From Brachynemurus nebulosus (Eukaryota > Arthropoda > Insecta > Neuroptera > Myrmeleontidae), in contig JAPWDM010000007.1 in assembly GCA_035578155.1 (NCBI GenBank), forward strand, positions 33,640,413 to 33,704,412: a stretch of DNA of 64,000 nucleotides, given 5' to 3'. Each line of letters starts with the position of its first letter. The first letter of the stretch is position 1. The notes under the pieces are model-generated. The model did not search any database. It saw only the letters and a list, made by a program, of their open reading frames with translations, and was not told where the DNA came from. This document shows positions 33,470 through 47,816 of this stretch, piece after piece. The position numbers and the translations under genes are program-made.

Positions 33470-34330
33470 TCATATTATCGGTTCAACCGATCAGAAACTT
33501 CAAACAAACTCACCGTTTACTCAACCGTAACCATAAACTCAGACAGTTATAAACAACAACAAAAAAACTGTTGTAACATTACAATTGGTTACATTCATCA
33601 AACTTTTATGATCACGATAAAAATAGCACGCATGGTATTTTGCGCATACAAATTGTTAAAAATTCGCGGCAATATTACGTATGAATCAGTGTCTCATGAC
33701 AACATGACATAAACAAAATTAATAACCCTCAACAAATCCCCAATAGACGACGAATATTTATGTAAATTAAAAAAGAAAAAATACCAAAACACCAAGTTAC
33801 ACTCGGATATACTTATATAGCCAGTCTGACAATTGTCTTCGGGTGTCTACGCGATGCATATCGAACCAACGTGTGTTACGAACAACGGCCCGTTTAAATG
33901 CAAATCATATTTGTAAGTTAAAAATATCACGATATTCGTCCATGAAAAATAACTTCGAAGTCGACGGTACAAATAATAAAAAGAGCTATATCATTAATCA
34001 AGAAACTAACTCTAAAACATTGATAATATCAAAAAATATATTATGTGAATATAAGTGTGGTGTAGTCGATGAATATAGTGTTTGTTATTACGAAAATTTA
34101 AAATATTACAGTGTTTGCTTCGCTGGTAACAGCTGCGATATATTCTAGAAAGGGACATCCAGAAAGAGACGTTACGGTTTTGCACGTGGGATTTTGTACG
34201 AGACAAATATAGGCCAAAAATTAACAATTCTAAAGACTCCAGATCAACTTCTAAACGATTATACAGATATTTACAAGTTTCAGTTATATTTTCGATAATT
34301 TATTTATCAATATTTTCAAAAATATTACAT
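33470..34330. other. Spacer with an unrecognised 101-codon frame
   Basis: The plus-strand frame 33843-34148 (STRCISNQRVLRTTAR ... YKCGVVDEYSVCYY) is less biased than most, but it matches nothing I know and has no splice or start context to support it. A chance frame or decayed ORF. Confidence 0.3.
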
Positions 34331-35166
34331 ACTAGCATTTTCCCGCGGCTTCGCCCGCTTGGATTTTGAAATTATGGCATCTAGTTAAAACATATAAAGT
34401 GTACTTTCATCACGCTGCTATTACGCGTCGAGTAGGTATTATTACTTTTTTCTTTGGAATTTTCCCACAGAAATACAATATTTTCTTCAGGCAAAAAATA
34501 GACTATAACATTCCTTTAACAACATGCCAAGTTCAAATGAAATCAATGATTCTTTTTTATACTGTTTTAAATATATATTTTCCCACGGGAATAAGACTTT
34601 CCACGGGAGTTAGATATTTTCCCAGGATAGAAAGTAGTCTGTGTCCTTTCTCATCGTCTCTGTAAACAATATGCAAAGTTTGAAATCAATCATGCTTTTT
34701 TTTTAATAGTCAGTTGTTATTTCATTATTTCGTTTTAAATACATTTTCTCTCGGGAATGAGATATTTTATCGGGATAAATAGAACCTATGTTTATCGCTG
34801 TATATCGTCATATTTGTCTATCATAATTTTTTGTTTCATTTAAAATATATTTTTCCACAGGAATGAAATTTTCCACGGGAAATTTCCCGGGGTATAAAGT
34901 AGTTTGTGTCCTTTCTCATCCTTTCTGTTAGCAATATACAAAGTTTGAAATCATTTATCAGTTTTTTAATAGTCAGCTGTTGTAATTTAATGCATTTTCC
35001 CTCGGGAATGAAATATTTTCCCGAGATAAAAAGTAGCCTATAACCGTCTCTGGCCCGCAAGCAACGTCTGTGCAAAATTTCAAGTTGATTGTTTAAGCTG
35101 TTAAGGCGTGAAAGCCAGTCAAACAAACAAACCAACTCATTTTCGCATTTATAATATTAGTAAGGA
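34331..35166. mobile_element. Interspersed repeat with CCCGCGGCTTCGCCCGC and tandem units
   Basis: It opens with AGCATTTTCCCGCGGCTTCG. Four imperfect units follow, each with CACGGGAAT/CTCGGGAATGA, GGATA-AAAGTAG and (in three) a TATGCAAAGTTTGAAATCA-type tail. It ends ATTTCGCATTTATAATATTA. This signature is common in arthropod genomes and related to the unit at 19650-19985. Non-autonomous; its class (Helitron-like versus retro-derived) is not settled by sequence alone. Confidence 0.7.
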
Positions 35167-35943
35167 CTAGTGAGGATTTTAAAAATGTTGTTTGCCCCCG
35201 CTCCCTTTTCCCGTGTATTCGCAACGTGTATACTTTACACAAATTTATATTTAATGTTTTATCTCACTGTATTACGCAATTGCAAACATTAATTTCCGTG
35301 ATCCACCAGTACGATTGAACCAGTATATACGTATATCGAGTCAATTGCAATGTTGAACTCTTATCATAAAGTGAAAACATTTGCCGTTATAAATTCTCAC
35401 AGAACTTGTTATATAGAGTTTTATGACGGAGAGAAGTAAATGGTATATTGAGAGATTTTATATGAAGCTAAGCCATGCGAAATACATACTTCAAAAGTGT
35501 TTAAAAAAAAAAGTACGTAAGAACGGTATATCGGTGAAAATTTCTAGAACACGATTACATTACTTTGTCAAACTGCTATTATTAAAATTGTAATAAAAGT
35601 AATTTTCAACAGAAAGTTATTTAAATGTTATTCCCAAATATTGAACGAAGATGAACATTCAAATTTTCCGAATTGTGCAATAAATTGTACAATTAATTGC
35701 AATCGTAAACCGATGGAATATTTTCGTAAAACTAGTACAGTTATAAAAATGAGTACAGGGTATCCTAAGAAAAGTTTTGGAAAAAAACTTGAAGTGAAAA
35801 TTAAATGTGAAGATTTTAGTGTTTTGAGATTTTACTAATAATAGAGTCTTAAGGTATTCGAAAATTCAATAGTTAAAACCCTTGGAGTTTCCATTAGGAA
35901 ACTACCACTTGGAATTCTTCTATAGATACGTTGGGCGTCAGGC
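35167..35943. other. Spacer, no gene supported
   Basis: AT-rich. The frame at 35641-35838 is Lys/Asn-rich and not recognisable. Confidence 0.4.
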
Positions 35944-36556
35944 TCAATTTTCACAATTTTTTTTTGAATGGATAGGATGGGGGAATGGGGATTAATTTTT
36001 TTTACGATTAATATCACTATTTGACAATACAAAAATATTTTTTTAATTTATTTTTATTTATTATTTATAATAATTATAATTTTTTTAAAAAAAGTGTCTT
36101 TAAAAAAGGCCTAAATTTGATGTCCACGATTGCAGCCGCAGTCTTTATCTGAAAAAAAAATCAAATGGATTATCAAACTGTAGGTAAGCGGCTATGTTAC
36201 TACGGAAGCTTTTTTTTGAAATTTGAAAAAAATTAAAAATAAAAATTTTGTACTTTTTATTCAAACCGCCGCCATTTTTTTAAATTACAAAGAAAAAAAA
36301 AGCTCCCATAGGAACATAGCGGCTTACCTACAGACTGGTAATCTATTTGACTTTTTTTTTTCAGATAAAAACTGCGGCCGCAATCGTGGGCACCAATTTT
36401 CGCCCTTGTTTATAGACACTTTTTTCAAAAAATTATAATAATTATAAAAAACAAATAAAAAAAAATATTTTTGTATTGTCAAATAGTGGTATTGATCGTA
36501 AAAACAATTCATCTCCATTCCCCCATCCTATCCATAAAAAAAATTGTGAAAATTGA
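35944..36556. mobile_element. 613-bp foldback element
   Basis: TCAATTTTCACAATT and AATTGTGAAAATTGA bound arms that pair nearly to the centre. Paired blocks include GGATAGGATGGGGGAATGG, TTGACAATACAAAAATAT, GCAGCCGCAGT (right arm TGCGGCCGC) and GTAGGTAAGCGGCTATGTT. The loop is about 36240-36290. Opposing frames at 36223-36438 and 36324-36518 are shadows. Confidence 0.85.
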
Positions 36557-38315
36557 CCACTTTTCGGCAGTATCACACTTTAACAGTAATTCAGAGAAAC
36601 TAATATTCAACTAGTAAGTACGGATATTAGTTTCGGTCTGGGTAAATCTCAATAAAATTAAGCCGAATGCTCAATTCCTCTTTTTGGCTAGTTTATGTTA
36701 TTAATGTTTTCGGTACAGTATTTTAAATGGACTCTCAGTTTAATTTTTGTCTAGAACGTGCTTGAGGCTCTACTCGATACTGGTTCCAAACATAACTAAA
36801 AAAAAAATACTTTGTATCATTACTCAGACAGAACACATTTAAATCTGACTGTCTCGCTACCCCCACCCCCCGCTTTCCCCTCAAAAAAGAAACAATTTAC
36901 TAAAATATACTACAACAACGTAATGTGAAAATGTATAAAATTCTTGTCCAATTCCAAACCAAACCCGAACATATCTCTCCAACGGTGACATAGAAACGAA
37001 ACTATGTTTTAATAAAATAAACAAATATCCCTCGTTTAGTGGTTAACTACAACACACATTTAATAAATTGTTAGACGACCCCCGGACTCCCGAACTCCCG
37101 GACAGTGGGACACAACAACAGCGGGTACAGTATTTGTAATGTACGAAAGAAATAAATAGCTTGACGTTCTCGACAAACAGAGACAACATCATATAAATCA
37201 CAATACGTTTAAGAAAGATAAAAATGATTGTGTTGACAGGATAATGAAAGAGTGGTAATTAATAATCGAAATACAATGTTAAATATTAAATGATTTTTTT
37301 TTCAAATTGATGTGTTTATGATAAAAGGACGTTAATAAAAATGTCAGTTTTTTTTTTCGTCAATGTCCGCGGTATTTTTGTTTTATATTGGCGATCGAAG
37401 TTCAGCACGGGGCGGTAACGCCTACTTTTTACACATGAATACAGTCACTGCCAAAAATATCGAGTAGTAAGGTCACCGTGATTATGGTTTAATATACGTT
37501 CAAAAAGCACTGGGTCTCAAGTAACAATTTTTTTAGTAAAACTGAGTTCCTGATACAAATTACTAAATAAAAATTTAGAATTTTTAACCTTAACATACGT
37601 ATCGAATTCATCTAAATATTCGGAAATGTATTCCAACGGAGGAAATCCAACAATATACAGGTTCCATTGTTTCCAGGATTATTATTTATGTAAGGATTAT
37701 AATAACAAGAAAATATGAAAGTGTGCTAACAAAGATGATCATTTAGTGAGATAATTGTTGAAAATTGTTTTTAATGTGGTTTTCATCAATTTTCTGAGAA
37801 ATGTGCTCGAAATGAAAGAGACCACTATCCGACAAAAACTGGGCTAACGATGCTAATTGAGCTACTGGCAGATATCAAAAATTAATTTCTATGACATTCC
37901 GTGGGCGCTGTTGATTGTGAGTGCTGACGCAAAAATTTTCCTTATATTTATTAAATTTGATTAAGTCCATTTAAGTGCATTTTCAGTATGTCGAAAAAAC
38001 TGTTAGAAGTGGTAAATATGTACCGAGTCAAAAAACAAATTTGGTGGAATTATTTATCAGGAATTACACAGTTTTTCATTTTTTCAATACTTTTCAGAAT
38101 TTCCATATCGATTTTAATGAAAAAGTTTTAAGCAAGGTGTGGAGATAGTTAAGTAATTATTTTTGACCTTCAATTTAAAATGGTGGTTGACCTACAACAC
38201 AAATTCCATTCCGAAAACTCAATTTTACACTAATAATAGAGTCTCTCAGAAATTTTGAGAAGTGCGTATACGACATTTACTTTCCACAAGTTTTTGATGT
38301 TATTTATTTGCTAAG
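36557..38315. other. Spacer, no gene seen
   Basis: AT-rich with a short C-rich patch (CACCCCCCGCTTTCCCC near 36865). No recognisable element or coding frame. Confidence 0.4.
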
Positions 38316-38486
38316 AGTTACAGGGTTCGGATCGAATATCTCTTATTTAATAAGAATTGTCTTTTCGGAGTTCCTCAAGGCTCTCATTTATCTCCGATGT
38401 TTTTCAATCTAATTCAATATTGTTTTTTGATACTAAACAATTTCGAATGCACTGTACTTGTAAATTTTACTCGGTTACATAAGTAA
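38316..38486 (+). pseudogene. Non-LTR retrotransposon reverse-transcriptase fragment
   Basis: A 56-codon frame ending in TAA includes LFGVPQGSHLSPMFFNLI (about 38361-38414), then FLILNNFECTVLVNF. GVPQGSHLSP-FNL-I is the conserved fingers/palm block of non-LTR (Jockey/R1/I-like) reverse transcriptases, ahead of the catalytic FADD box. That box is not preserved; VLVNFTR stands where LFADD would be. Only this 170-bp fragment is recognisable. Confidence 0.75.
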
Positions 38487-40047
38487 TTCGGTATTTTGTT
38501 CACATATTCAAGGAGATTATGGAGATATACCTTGTAATATGAGTTTATTCCAATGTTTGTATATTTATGTGGTGTTGTGTATTATTCAAAACATATATGC
38601 ACATATTTTATATATATATGTATGTGTACATGTTTGCATATAGGTTATAACACCGGTTTTGGTGTACACAATTTGTAGGTTATGAACACGGTTTTCAATT
38701 GAGAATTGTTATTGTCGAAGACCTCGAAACAATTAGTCAACGTGTTGTGACATTTGTCGGTGTATCGAAAATGGTAAATTATGATCATTTAGTTCGTATC
38801 TACATGTATTTATTTTGTAATGACGTTTGTTCATCGAACGCCATTTAACCTATACGAAAACGGTTACATGAGAATTGTTGTTTTGTTATGTACAGTATAG
38901 TATTTATTATTAATATAATATAGTGTGGATAAGTAGTGTACGTGACAAAATTCAATTGATATGGATAATTGTTGTTTATATTTGATGTAAAATTTGAGCC
39001 TCAACATTACAGGTGGTTATACGCGTTTGTTTTTAATTATCAAAGTAAACTATAGAGAATTGACGCTTTTAAAACGGGATCCACATTTTCGATATACACA
39101 GTCAACTAGATTTGCGTAAAAATAGAATCGGCAGAAAAGTAATTTTTCTTCAAGGTGGTTAAAATTTGAATCAATTGGCACCGAAAGATCGGATACCAAA
39201 ACAATTATCTCCACAAACTTTAACTTTAACTTGAAAACAAAAATTTGACAATTACCCAAGTTGTAATTTGCAAAAATAATTGATGAACGTTTTTGGGATT
39301 TGATAATTTAACAATCACCTTAAAGAGAAAATTCATCCAAAATATCGAAAGTACTAAACTGTGTGGATTGAAAGTTCAAAAAGTGGTTAATAACTGTTGT
39401 TAAATTTTATTCTACATTAACCACGGCGAACCACTGAATCTAAAAAAAGACTTGGTCCCACTTCTGAGTTTATTTTAACACAATTTTCAACTCACATAAA
39501 CATCAGTTATACCAAGTGTTTTTAAAAAATTACGTCATGTAATAATGATCGGATTGGGTATCAGTAGTTAACTTATGGGGATTCTGGAGCCGGTCACCAC
39601 CTTAAGCCTTTTTGATAGGTTTATGTTAGTTATTTATTTGAAACTGAATATTTAAATAATTGTATTTTTGTAACGAAATGTGTTTTCGTTTAAGTCTAAC
39701 TACACGTGTTGCACTCTGTATAAGCGTTTGAAAGAATAAATCAATTTTTACGTTTTTGTATTTCTTGTTCGTAAAGTTAACGGTAACAAAATAAAACGTA
39801 GTACGGATCAGTGAACATAAGTAAATTATAATAATAATTTATTAAATTTTGAAAAAAAGAAAATATTTATAAATCATTCTTAAAATAAATTATATATATA
39901 TGTAAGTAACATATACATGTACATGTTTATATATACAAATGATTATAAAATAATCAACTCTCTCAATTTTAGATTTTTCTGTTAAATTTTTTTTGCTTAT
40001 AGTGCACATATTTTTACCACGACTTGTTATTTTGACACATTTCGACA
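38487..40047. other. Spacer, no gene supported
   Basis: AT-rich sequence with ATATATGTATGTGTACATG near 38610. The minus frame at 39050-39259 is not recognisable. Confidence 0.4.
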
Positions 40048-40289
40048 ATGAGTCATAAAATATCAAGTTTTTTCAAAAATCTAGATGTAACAAGACAGAA
40101 CAAATTCTATCCGTTTTGGATAGATTTAAAGAAAAGAATTATGTTTATTCTCCTCCTGAATTTATGCAATCCACATTACGCCGCAACCATCCAGATACTG
40201 ACCAATACGTCCAAGGTTATTGCGGAAGTCTTTTACATATTTTAGAGGCAGTAGTAGTAGTAGTGGAAACGGCAGGGAATATATTTTAA
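40048..40289 (+). pseudogene. Possible coding fragment, unidentified, frameshifted
   Basis: An ATG in the context TCGACAATGAGTC opens MSHKISSFFKNLDV. A shifted frame (40059-40289) then carries the more protein-like KTEQILSVLDRFKEKN and YSPPEFMQSTLRRNHPDTDQ, followed by YVQGYCGSLLHILEA and a (GTA)n-encoded Val run. Balanced composition suggests a real ancestral protein, perhaps an exon or transposon ORF with one frameshift. Family unknown. Confidence 0.3.
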
Positions 40290-40428
40290 TGAAAAGTAAT
40301 ATCCCCATTTCCGCCGTATATTTCATTCTTCGAAAATTTCAGAAATATTCATAAATAATAGGTGTTATGGTGAGAGAGAGAAATTTAATCGCAACAGTAT
40401 TACTGTCATTGGTACTGTTTCATTATGT

Positions 40429-41190
40429 GAATTGCTAACTGCAGAAAGGGGACATCTTCAATTATTTTCAAAATTGACTTATTATAATTTTTAAATTCTT
40501 ATGAATATAGAGATAAAATATCCAACTTTACAGTATATAATTGCGTGTATAAAATTTTCGGTTACTTCAGAAAGGAGACAAACTTAAGACAAACGGTCAT
40601 AGATGTCACCTTTGTGCAGAAAAGTACCGGTCGTACTCAGTTTTTTTCTTAAATTTTTATGAAAATAAATGAATTAGTTTTAAATTTTTATAATGAGCTT
40701 ACCGGAAGTTGATCATCCTAAGAAAAAAAGGAAAAAGGGCTGTCTAAATAAAGATAAATACAAAAAAAGTATAAACCATAAAATTCATTCCATGTTTCTA
40801 AATGAAATTTTGGAAAAATTCCAAGAATTGCTTACTACAAATAAAAAAAAAAAATGATTTAGAATGCAGTCCTATTGTTTATTAATTAAAAAAAGAATGT
40901 ATTTTTCAAAAATAATAAAAAAGAAACCTGAAAAATGTTTGCATAATTTTCTGCTTTACCTCAGAAAAGGGACATGTCGCCCTTCAATTGTAGAAAGGAG
41001 ATATCTTCAAAAATAAAATTCACTTTAAAAGACAGTCAAATGGTAATATATTTGATCTGTAATAAATAATCAGTAAAAATTCTTTAAATATTTTGATTTT
41101 TGTTAAAAGAAATAAACATAAAATATAGTATTTATACATTTTTTTGCGATTCATGTAAAATTAGAAAATAGTGACTGCAGTTAGCAATTC
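40429..41190. mobile_element. 762-bp MITE with CAGAAAGGRGACA iterons
   Basis: Inverted termini GAATTGCTAACTGCAG (40429) and CTGCAGTTAGCAATTC (ending 41190). Four dispersed direct motifs lie inside: GCAGAAAGGGGACATCTTC (40440), TCAGAAAGGAGACAAAC (40567), TCAGAAAAGGGACATGTC (40962) and GTAGAAAGGAGATATCTTC (40992). Non-coding. Target duplication not clear. Confidence 0.7.
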
Positions 41191-43306
<2,116 letters not shown>

Positions 43307-43748
43307 TAAGGGCCATTTTTTGCGACACATTATTGCAGAAATCAAAATTTCAGTTTCAAAACTAATGAATTGCTTTTGGTGTTGTACGCCTCTTGTACGC
43401 CACTAGCTTGACATTGGACCGAAGTTCATAAAAGAAAATTTTTAATAAATACCGCCACCTCGTCGCCACCGGCAGTACGGGCGGAGGCGACCCGCATGGG
43501 GCGCGAGTAAAGATCGATCAAGGATCGGACTTAGGTTGGACCAGCCGTTGCGACCAATGGTCCGATCCGGATCGATCAAGTTCGCGTCCCATTTAACAGG
43601 TTTTAGTTGGAGATTCCATAGTGTGAGAAATTGGATATTTCGGTGGAGGTGTCCGAATTGCCCAAAATATTCTACTCTGCGTATTTTGATCAGAAAAATA
43701 TAAAAATAATATGAACGAGTCAACATATTGCGCAAAAAATAGCCCTTA
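43307..43748. mobile_element. MITE-like element with a GC-rich interior
   Basis: Left TAAGGGCCATTTTTTGCG and right CGCAAAAAATAGCCCTTA are inverted, beginning and ending with TA. The interior 43450-43575 is the most GC-rich part of the region (CCGCCACCTCGTCGCCACC). The 97-codon minus frame there is unrecognised. Confidence 0.6.
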
Positions 43749-44189
43749 TCCGAATGTCGAATTTTTTTTGGTTGGAGACAGACTTAAGAATATTTTTTTT
43801 TAGTTGATTTGGTGACAATTTTGCCGACGGTCTGAATGACTGTCTGATCGTTCAAAATCGAGTCCATTAGTTGTGTGTCCGTCAAATGGACGGTTAGAAT
43901 GGTTAACTTACCACGTTTATCTGCATGTTATTTTTCGAGCGAAACAGACATGGTATTGTGGCTTGTATATTTTTTTTCATTTTTTTTCTCGCTGCCTGTG
44001 CTTTAAAGAATTCATTTTCATTTAAATAATACAGTTTGTACAAAATTTCTCCCGGCTATAAAAAATAATATTACAGTGAAACATTGCTTTACGAAGAAAT
44101 AAATTACAGTGAGAAAGATATTTAAATTATTTTTCATAATTTTTATAATGAGTTTGTAAAGAAACTTTCTGCATTGTTTTTAATTGTAT

Positions 44190-44191
<2 letters not shown>

Positions 44192-44266
<75 letters not shown>
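44192..44266. repeat. (TA)n microsatellite, left of a MITE
   Basis: About 75 bp of pure TA, ending exactly at the MITE terminus TACTGTGTG. Confidence 0.95.
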
Positions 44267-44267
<1 letters not shown>

Positions 44268-44679
44268 TGTGTGTTTTTTAAGAGTTGCCATTTTTATTAC
44301 AGCCAAACCGTTGATTTAATCGAAAAATTCTTCAAATAAGAGTTGTAGATATCGACGGGGGTAACCGATACAAATTTATAGATTTTTAAATGTGACTATA
44401 TATTAATTTTTCGATAAAACTGATCTAATGCATTAATTAGTAATAAAAATGAGGAAAAAATTTTTTTTTACCCAAGTTTAGTTTTTGAATTTTTTTTTAA
44501 ATTTATCAATTACGCGGTAAAAATATGCATATGTACTTGAGGCTACTTCAATCAAGAGAGTTTTTTTACTTACACTTCTATTACATCCAAGAAAAGAACC
44601 TTTTCCAGTACCATTTCTATCCATTTCTATCATAAAAATTTGACTATAATAAAAATGGCAACTCCCAAAAGACTCACAT

Positions 44680-44683
<4 letters not shown>
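44265..44683. mobile_element. MITE with AAGAGTTGCCATTTTTATTA-type termini
   Basis: Left TACTGTGTG...AGAGTTGCCATTTTTATTA and right (complement) TACCATGTGAGT...GGGAGTTGCCATTTTTATTA form inverted repeats of about 35 bp. Long TA tracts abut both ends. The interior is AT-rich and non-coding. Confidence 0.75.

Positions 44684-44751
<68 letters not shown>
44682..44751. repeat. (TA)n microsatellite, right of a MITE
   Basis: About 70 bp of TA beginning at the last base pair of the MITE. Confidence 0.95.
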
Positions 44752-44756
<5 letters not shown>

Positions 44757-46401
44757 TATTAAAGGGTTTTTTTCATAAAAATAAACTGTTTCAAAAACAG
44801 TTAACAGGTGTATTCGTTGAGTTTTGAAATGAGAAATGTGTTTTTAGAGATTTAGTGAAACGTAAAAATACATGAGGTGTGGGTTGGTACAGAATCACCA
44901 TAACCGTACTACCGTGAAATGAGATAATTTTTTGACTTTTGCTTCAGATTTTAATACAACTTAATACTTCTTACATGGTAGACGATATAATAGAAATTCA
45001 TTTTAATAATTCATTTTCTTTCTGAATTTAGCCGAAAAATCGTAAAATATGATCAAATCCGATTCAAGTCGCTCTTAGGGTCAATAGGAACGAATGGGGG
45101 ATGTTATAATGTTTTATTATACCCATTGTTTAGGTTTTTATAATCAATCAAAAGTTAGTTCGTAGAATATTTAGTGAAAATTTGACAGAGTAGAATATTT
45201 TAACATCATTATTGTGGATTTTCAAAAAGTTAAATTGCCTACAATTAATTTTGTGAACTAATTTATTATTATTTATTTGTAAGTAGCTTAAGATAAACTT
45301 ATATACAACCGTCTTTAAATAATCATATGATGTTACCGATTTTTTTCAGAATCACGCCACATTTCCGACATATCCTGATTCAGGATACTGATAAAAAAAC
45401 CAACTCGGTCCTTATAAGTTGAAATTGATCTTAATTCATACGTTTCACTGTAACATTAATAATCCACTATTACTGACAGTCTGTTTTCTGTATCGAATGT
45501 TCAGGATGTGTGTTTATATAACAAAACAGTAAACGTAGTAGATCCTTTCTTTTTACTTTTGTTATAAATGAGTTGCCTTTTTTTTCTCGTTATTTGTTAA
45601 ATATTTCACTATTTGTTTTACGTATGTATATGTAAAACTACAGCGCGTTCAAATTACTACGGCCATATTGAATAGACAGGAAATTAAAACGGCAAATATT
45701 ATTCGATTATAAAGCGAATATAAAAATTGTCACTGATGTCATATTCAATATAGGGTTGGACGGGGTAAAAAGAAGACATTGCTCGAGTGGGGTAAAAAAA
45801 AGACATTTTTTGGAGAGGGCTTTATAACATAAAAAAATTTTCTCCCAAACTTCTGTTATTCATGAGTGAAAAAGTTTCATTCCGCGACGATGAACTTTTT
45901 CAGTAAGTAAAAAATCTGATAAGATAGAGTGCTGTATTTTTTTTCTTGTTATTTTAAATACTTTAGTAATGTGGTACAAAGTTTTATTTAAATGGTCCAA
46001 CTACTGGTAATTTTTTTTATATGTTAGAAAAAAGAAAAAAATGGGGTAAAAAAAAGACAAAACAAGGGGTTAACATTTAGGAAAATTAAAAATTATTGGC
46101 AAGGATTTTCATTTTAAAACTATATTATGACATGTTTATGTATATTTTATGGATTAAAAAAATACTGATTCTTCAATAAAACAATATTTTTGTTAGTGAG
46201 GAGACGGTTTTCATGGATATCAATTTCAGCTTATTCGAAAATTTGTATTTTTGACCCATGAAAATTTATTTGTTTTTATAATGTATAACTATGCTTTACT
46301 GCACACATTTAGTATTTTTAACTCATTCATAGATTATTTTGATTTATTGTTTTACTTTATGTAAAGTGGTGTAAAAAAAAGCATCGCGTCGCGTTACCCC
46401 T
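44752..46401. other. Spacer with a GGGGTAAAAAAAAGACA-repeat patch
   Basis: GGGGTAAAAA-AAGACA occurs at about 45760, 45790 and 46042, with a GTGTAAAAAAAAGCA relative at 46372. It may be a decayed element, but its ends could not be matched convincingly. No coding frame. Confidence 0.4.
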
Positions 46402-46437
46402 AAAAGGATAAGAGTTATTTCCTTTACATCCTGTATA
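46402..46437. mobile_element. Partial end of an ACAGGGTGT MITE
   Basis: AAAAGGATAAGAGTTATTTC followed by CTTTACATCCTGTAT matches the right end of the complete element at 46534-46677. Only one terminus remains, with a (TA)n tract starting next to it. Confidence 0.6.
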
Positions 46438-46445
46438 TAATATAT

Positions 46446-46456
<11 letters not shown>

Positions 46457-46519
<63 letters not shown>
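46457..46519. repeat. (TA)n microsatellite
   Basis: About 63 bp of TA between the partial and complete ACAGGGTGT elements. Confidence 0.95.
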
Positions 46520-46529
<10 letters not shown>

Positions 46530-46533
46530 TATA

Positions 46534-46673
46534 TACAGGGTGTAAAGGAGATAACTCTTATCCTTTTGAGAGGTGACGCGACTGTTAATTCCGAAAAAAT
46601 TCCTGCGGTTTTAGTGTCTACAAGGTGCTATGAGTCACCCCACAAAAGGACGAGAGTTATTTGTTTTGCACCC

Positions 46674-46677
<4 letters not shown>
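46534..46677. mobile_element. ACAGGGTGT MITE, complete (144 bp)
   Basis: TACAGGGTGTAAAGGAGATA then ACTCTTATCCTTTTG, against the complement of the right end TACAGGGTGCAAAACAAATA then ACTCTCGTCCTTTTG. The inverted repeats are about 35 bp, and TA flanks are consistent with a TA target. It shares GTTAATTCCGAAAAAATTCC with the copy at 49656-50100. Confidence 0.8.

Positions 46678-46734
<57 letters not shown>
46678..46734. repeat. (TA)n microsatellite
   Basis: About 57 bp of TA bridging the ACAGGGTGT MITE and the repeat A fragment. Confidence 0.95.
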
Positions 46735-46739
<5 letters not shown>

Positions 46740-46761
46740 ATATACATACATACATATATAG

Positions 46762-46875
46762 ATATATATTTTCGGTTTCTAGGGACCTCAAAATAAATTT
46801 CTGCCATGGGCCCGGGTTCAGGTCGCGTTATGACAGTGGCTGTCAAAGCTGAATCCCATTCTGGAAATTCGCTAA
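46762..46875 (+). mobile_element. Repeat A, copy 4, 3' end only
   Basis: From TATTTTCGGTTTCTAGGGAC to TCTGGAAATTCGCTAA, about 115 bp matching the 3' ends of copies 2 and 3. It starts exactly at the internal TA tract, which suggests breakage or recombination at the microsatellite. Confidence 0.8.
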
Positions 46876-47816
46876 TAAAAACACAATATTGAGAATTCAC
46901 TAACTTCGATCAATCTACAGTTTGAAAGAATCGGAACCGGACTCGGAGTCGGAATCGACACTTATTTGTGTGAGGGTAGTAAAGTCACAGTGATTCCGCT
47001 CCGATACGTTTAACAATAGAATACTTAGAATCGTTCAAATCTGAATGATACTTTTTAAACACATTGTAAAAGTTTCGCACTATATTATTAGTCATTCAGT
47101 TGTAGCAAGTTGCTTGTGGTGGCGCTGATCGTTCGCCTGTATATTCAATTTTTAATTATTTTAGTGACATTTATATTTTTAATATTTTTATTTTTCAGAA
47201 CGTACCTAAGATAAGATTAATGTATTTTCATGTATGACGCTCATATTTCACTGACGGGGTTTTGTGCGAGTGGTGTCATTATTACAACAACAACGAACGA
47301 AAAAAAAGCGACTTTTAATTAAAAGATTTTTAATTAATAATACTCATACAAAAACGGCCATGTCAAAATATTAATGTTTAATTCACAAGAACTATGCCAC
47401 TTGGTGAGTATGATAGCAGTGTGAATCAAATGGGTGCAACGGGTTATTTAGCCGAGTTTTAAATGAAGTTCGCGTTTTCAACAATTTTAATTTTATATAC
47501 GTATGTAAATATAAATAAATATATTTTGTTAAACGTGCTTCTATTTCATAATATGATTAATACGTTATCCGGCAAAAGTTAGTTACTCTTTTCAAAAAAT
47601 TTTTTAACTTTATTCGGTATATTATGTGTATAATCGTGACCTTGTTTTATTACATTTTAATTTATGATCATTTGTCAGATGGAATTTATAATTCAAATTT
47701 TTGAGAGTGTAGCGGGGATAAAGGGATTTACACATCTCAAAGAGTAGCGGGAAGACTAGTAGGTGGGAGTAGTTTCAATTTGTATTATACTAAAAGCCGT
47801 TATTTTATTGTTTAAC
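46876..47816. other. Spacer, no gene seen
   Basis: Begins with a short GGAACCGGACTCGGAGTCGG purine-rich stretch, then AT-rich. Nothing recognisable. Confidence 0.4.

Noticed and set aside
45751..46401. Complete element with GGGGTAAAAAAAAGACA motifs
   Set aside because: The supposed ends TAGGGTTGGACGG and CGTTACCCCTA match poorly and no target duplication is visible.
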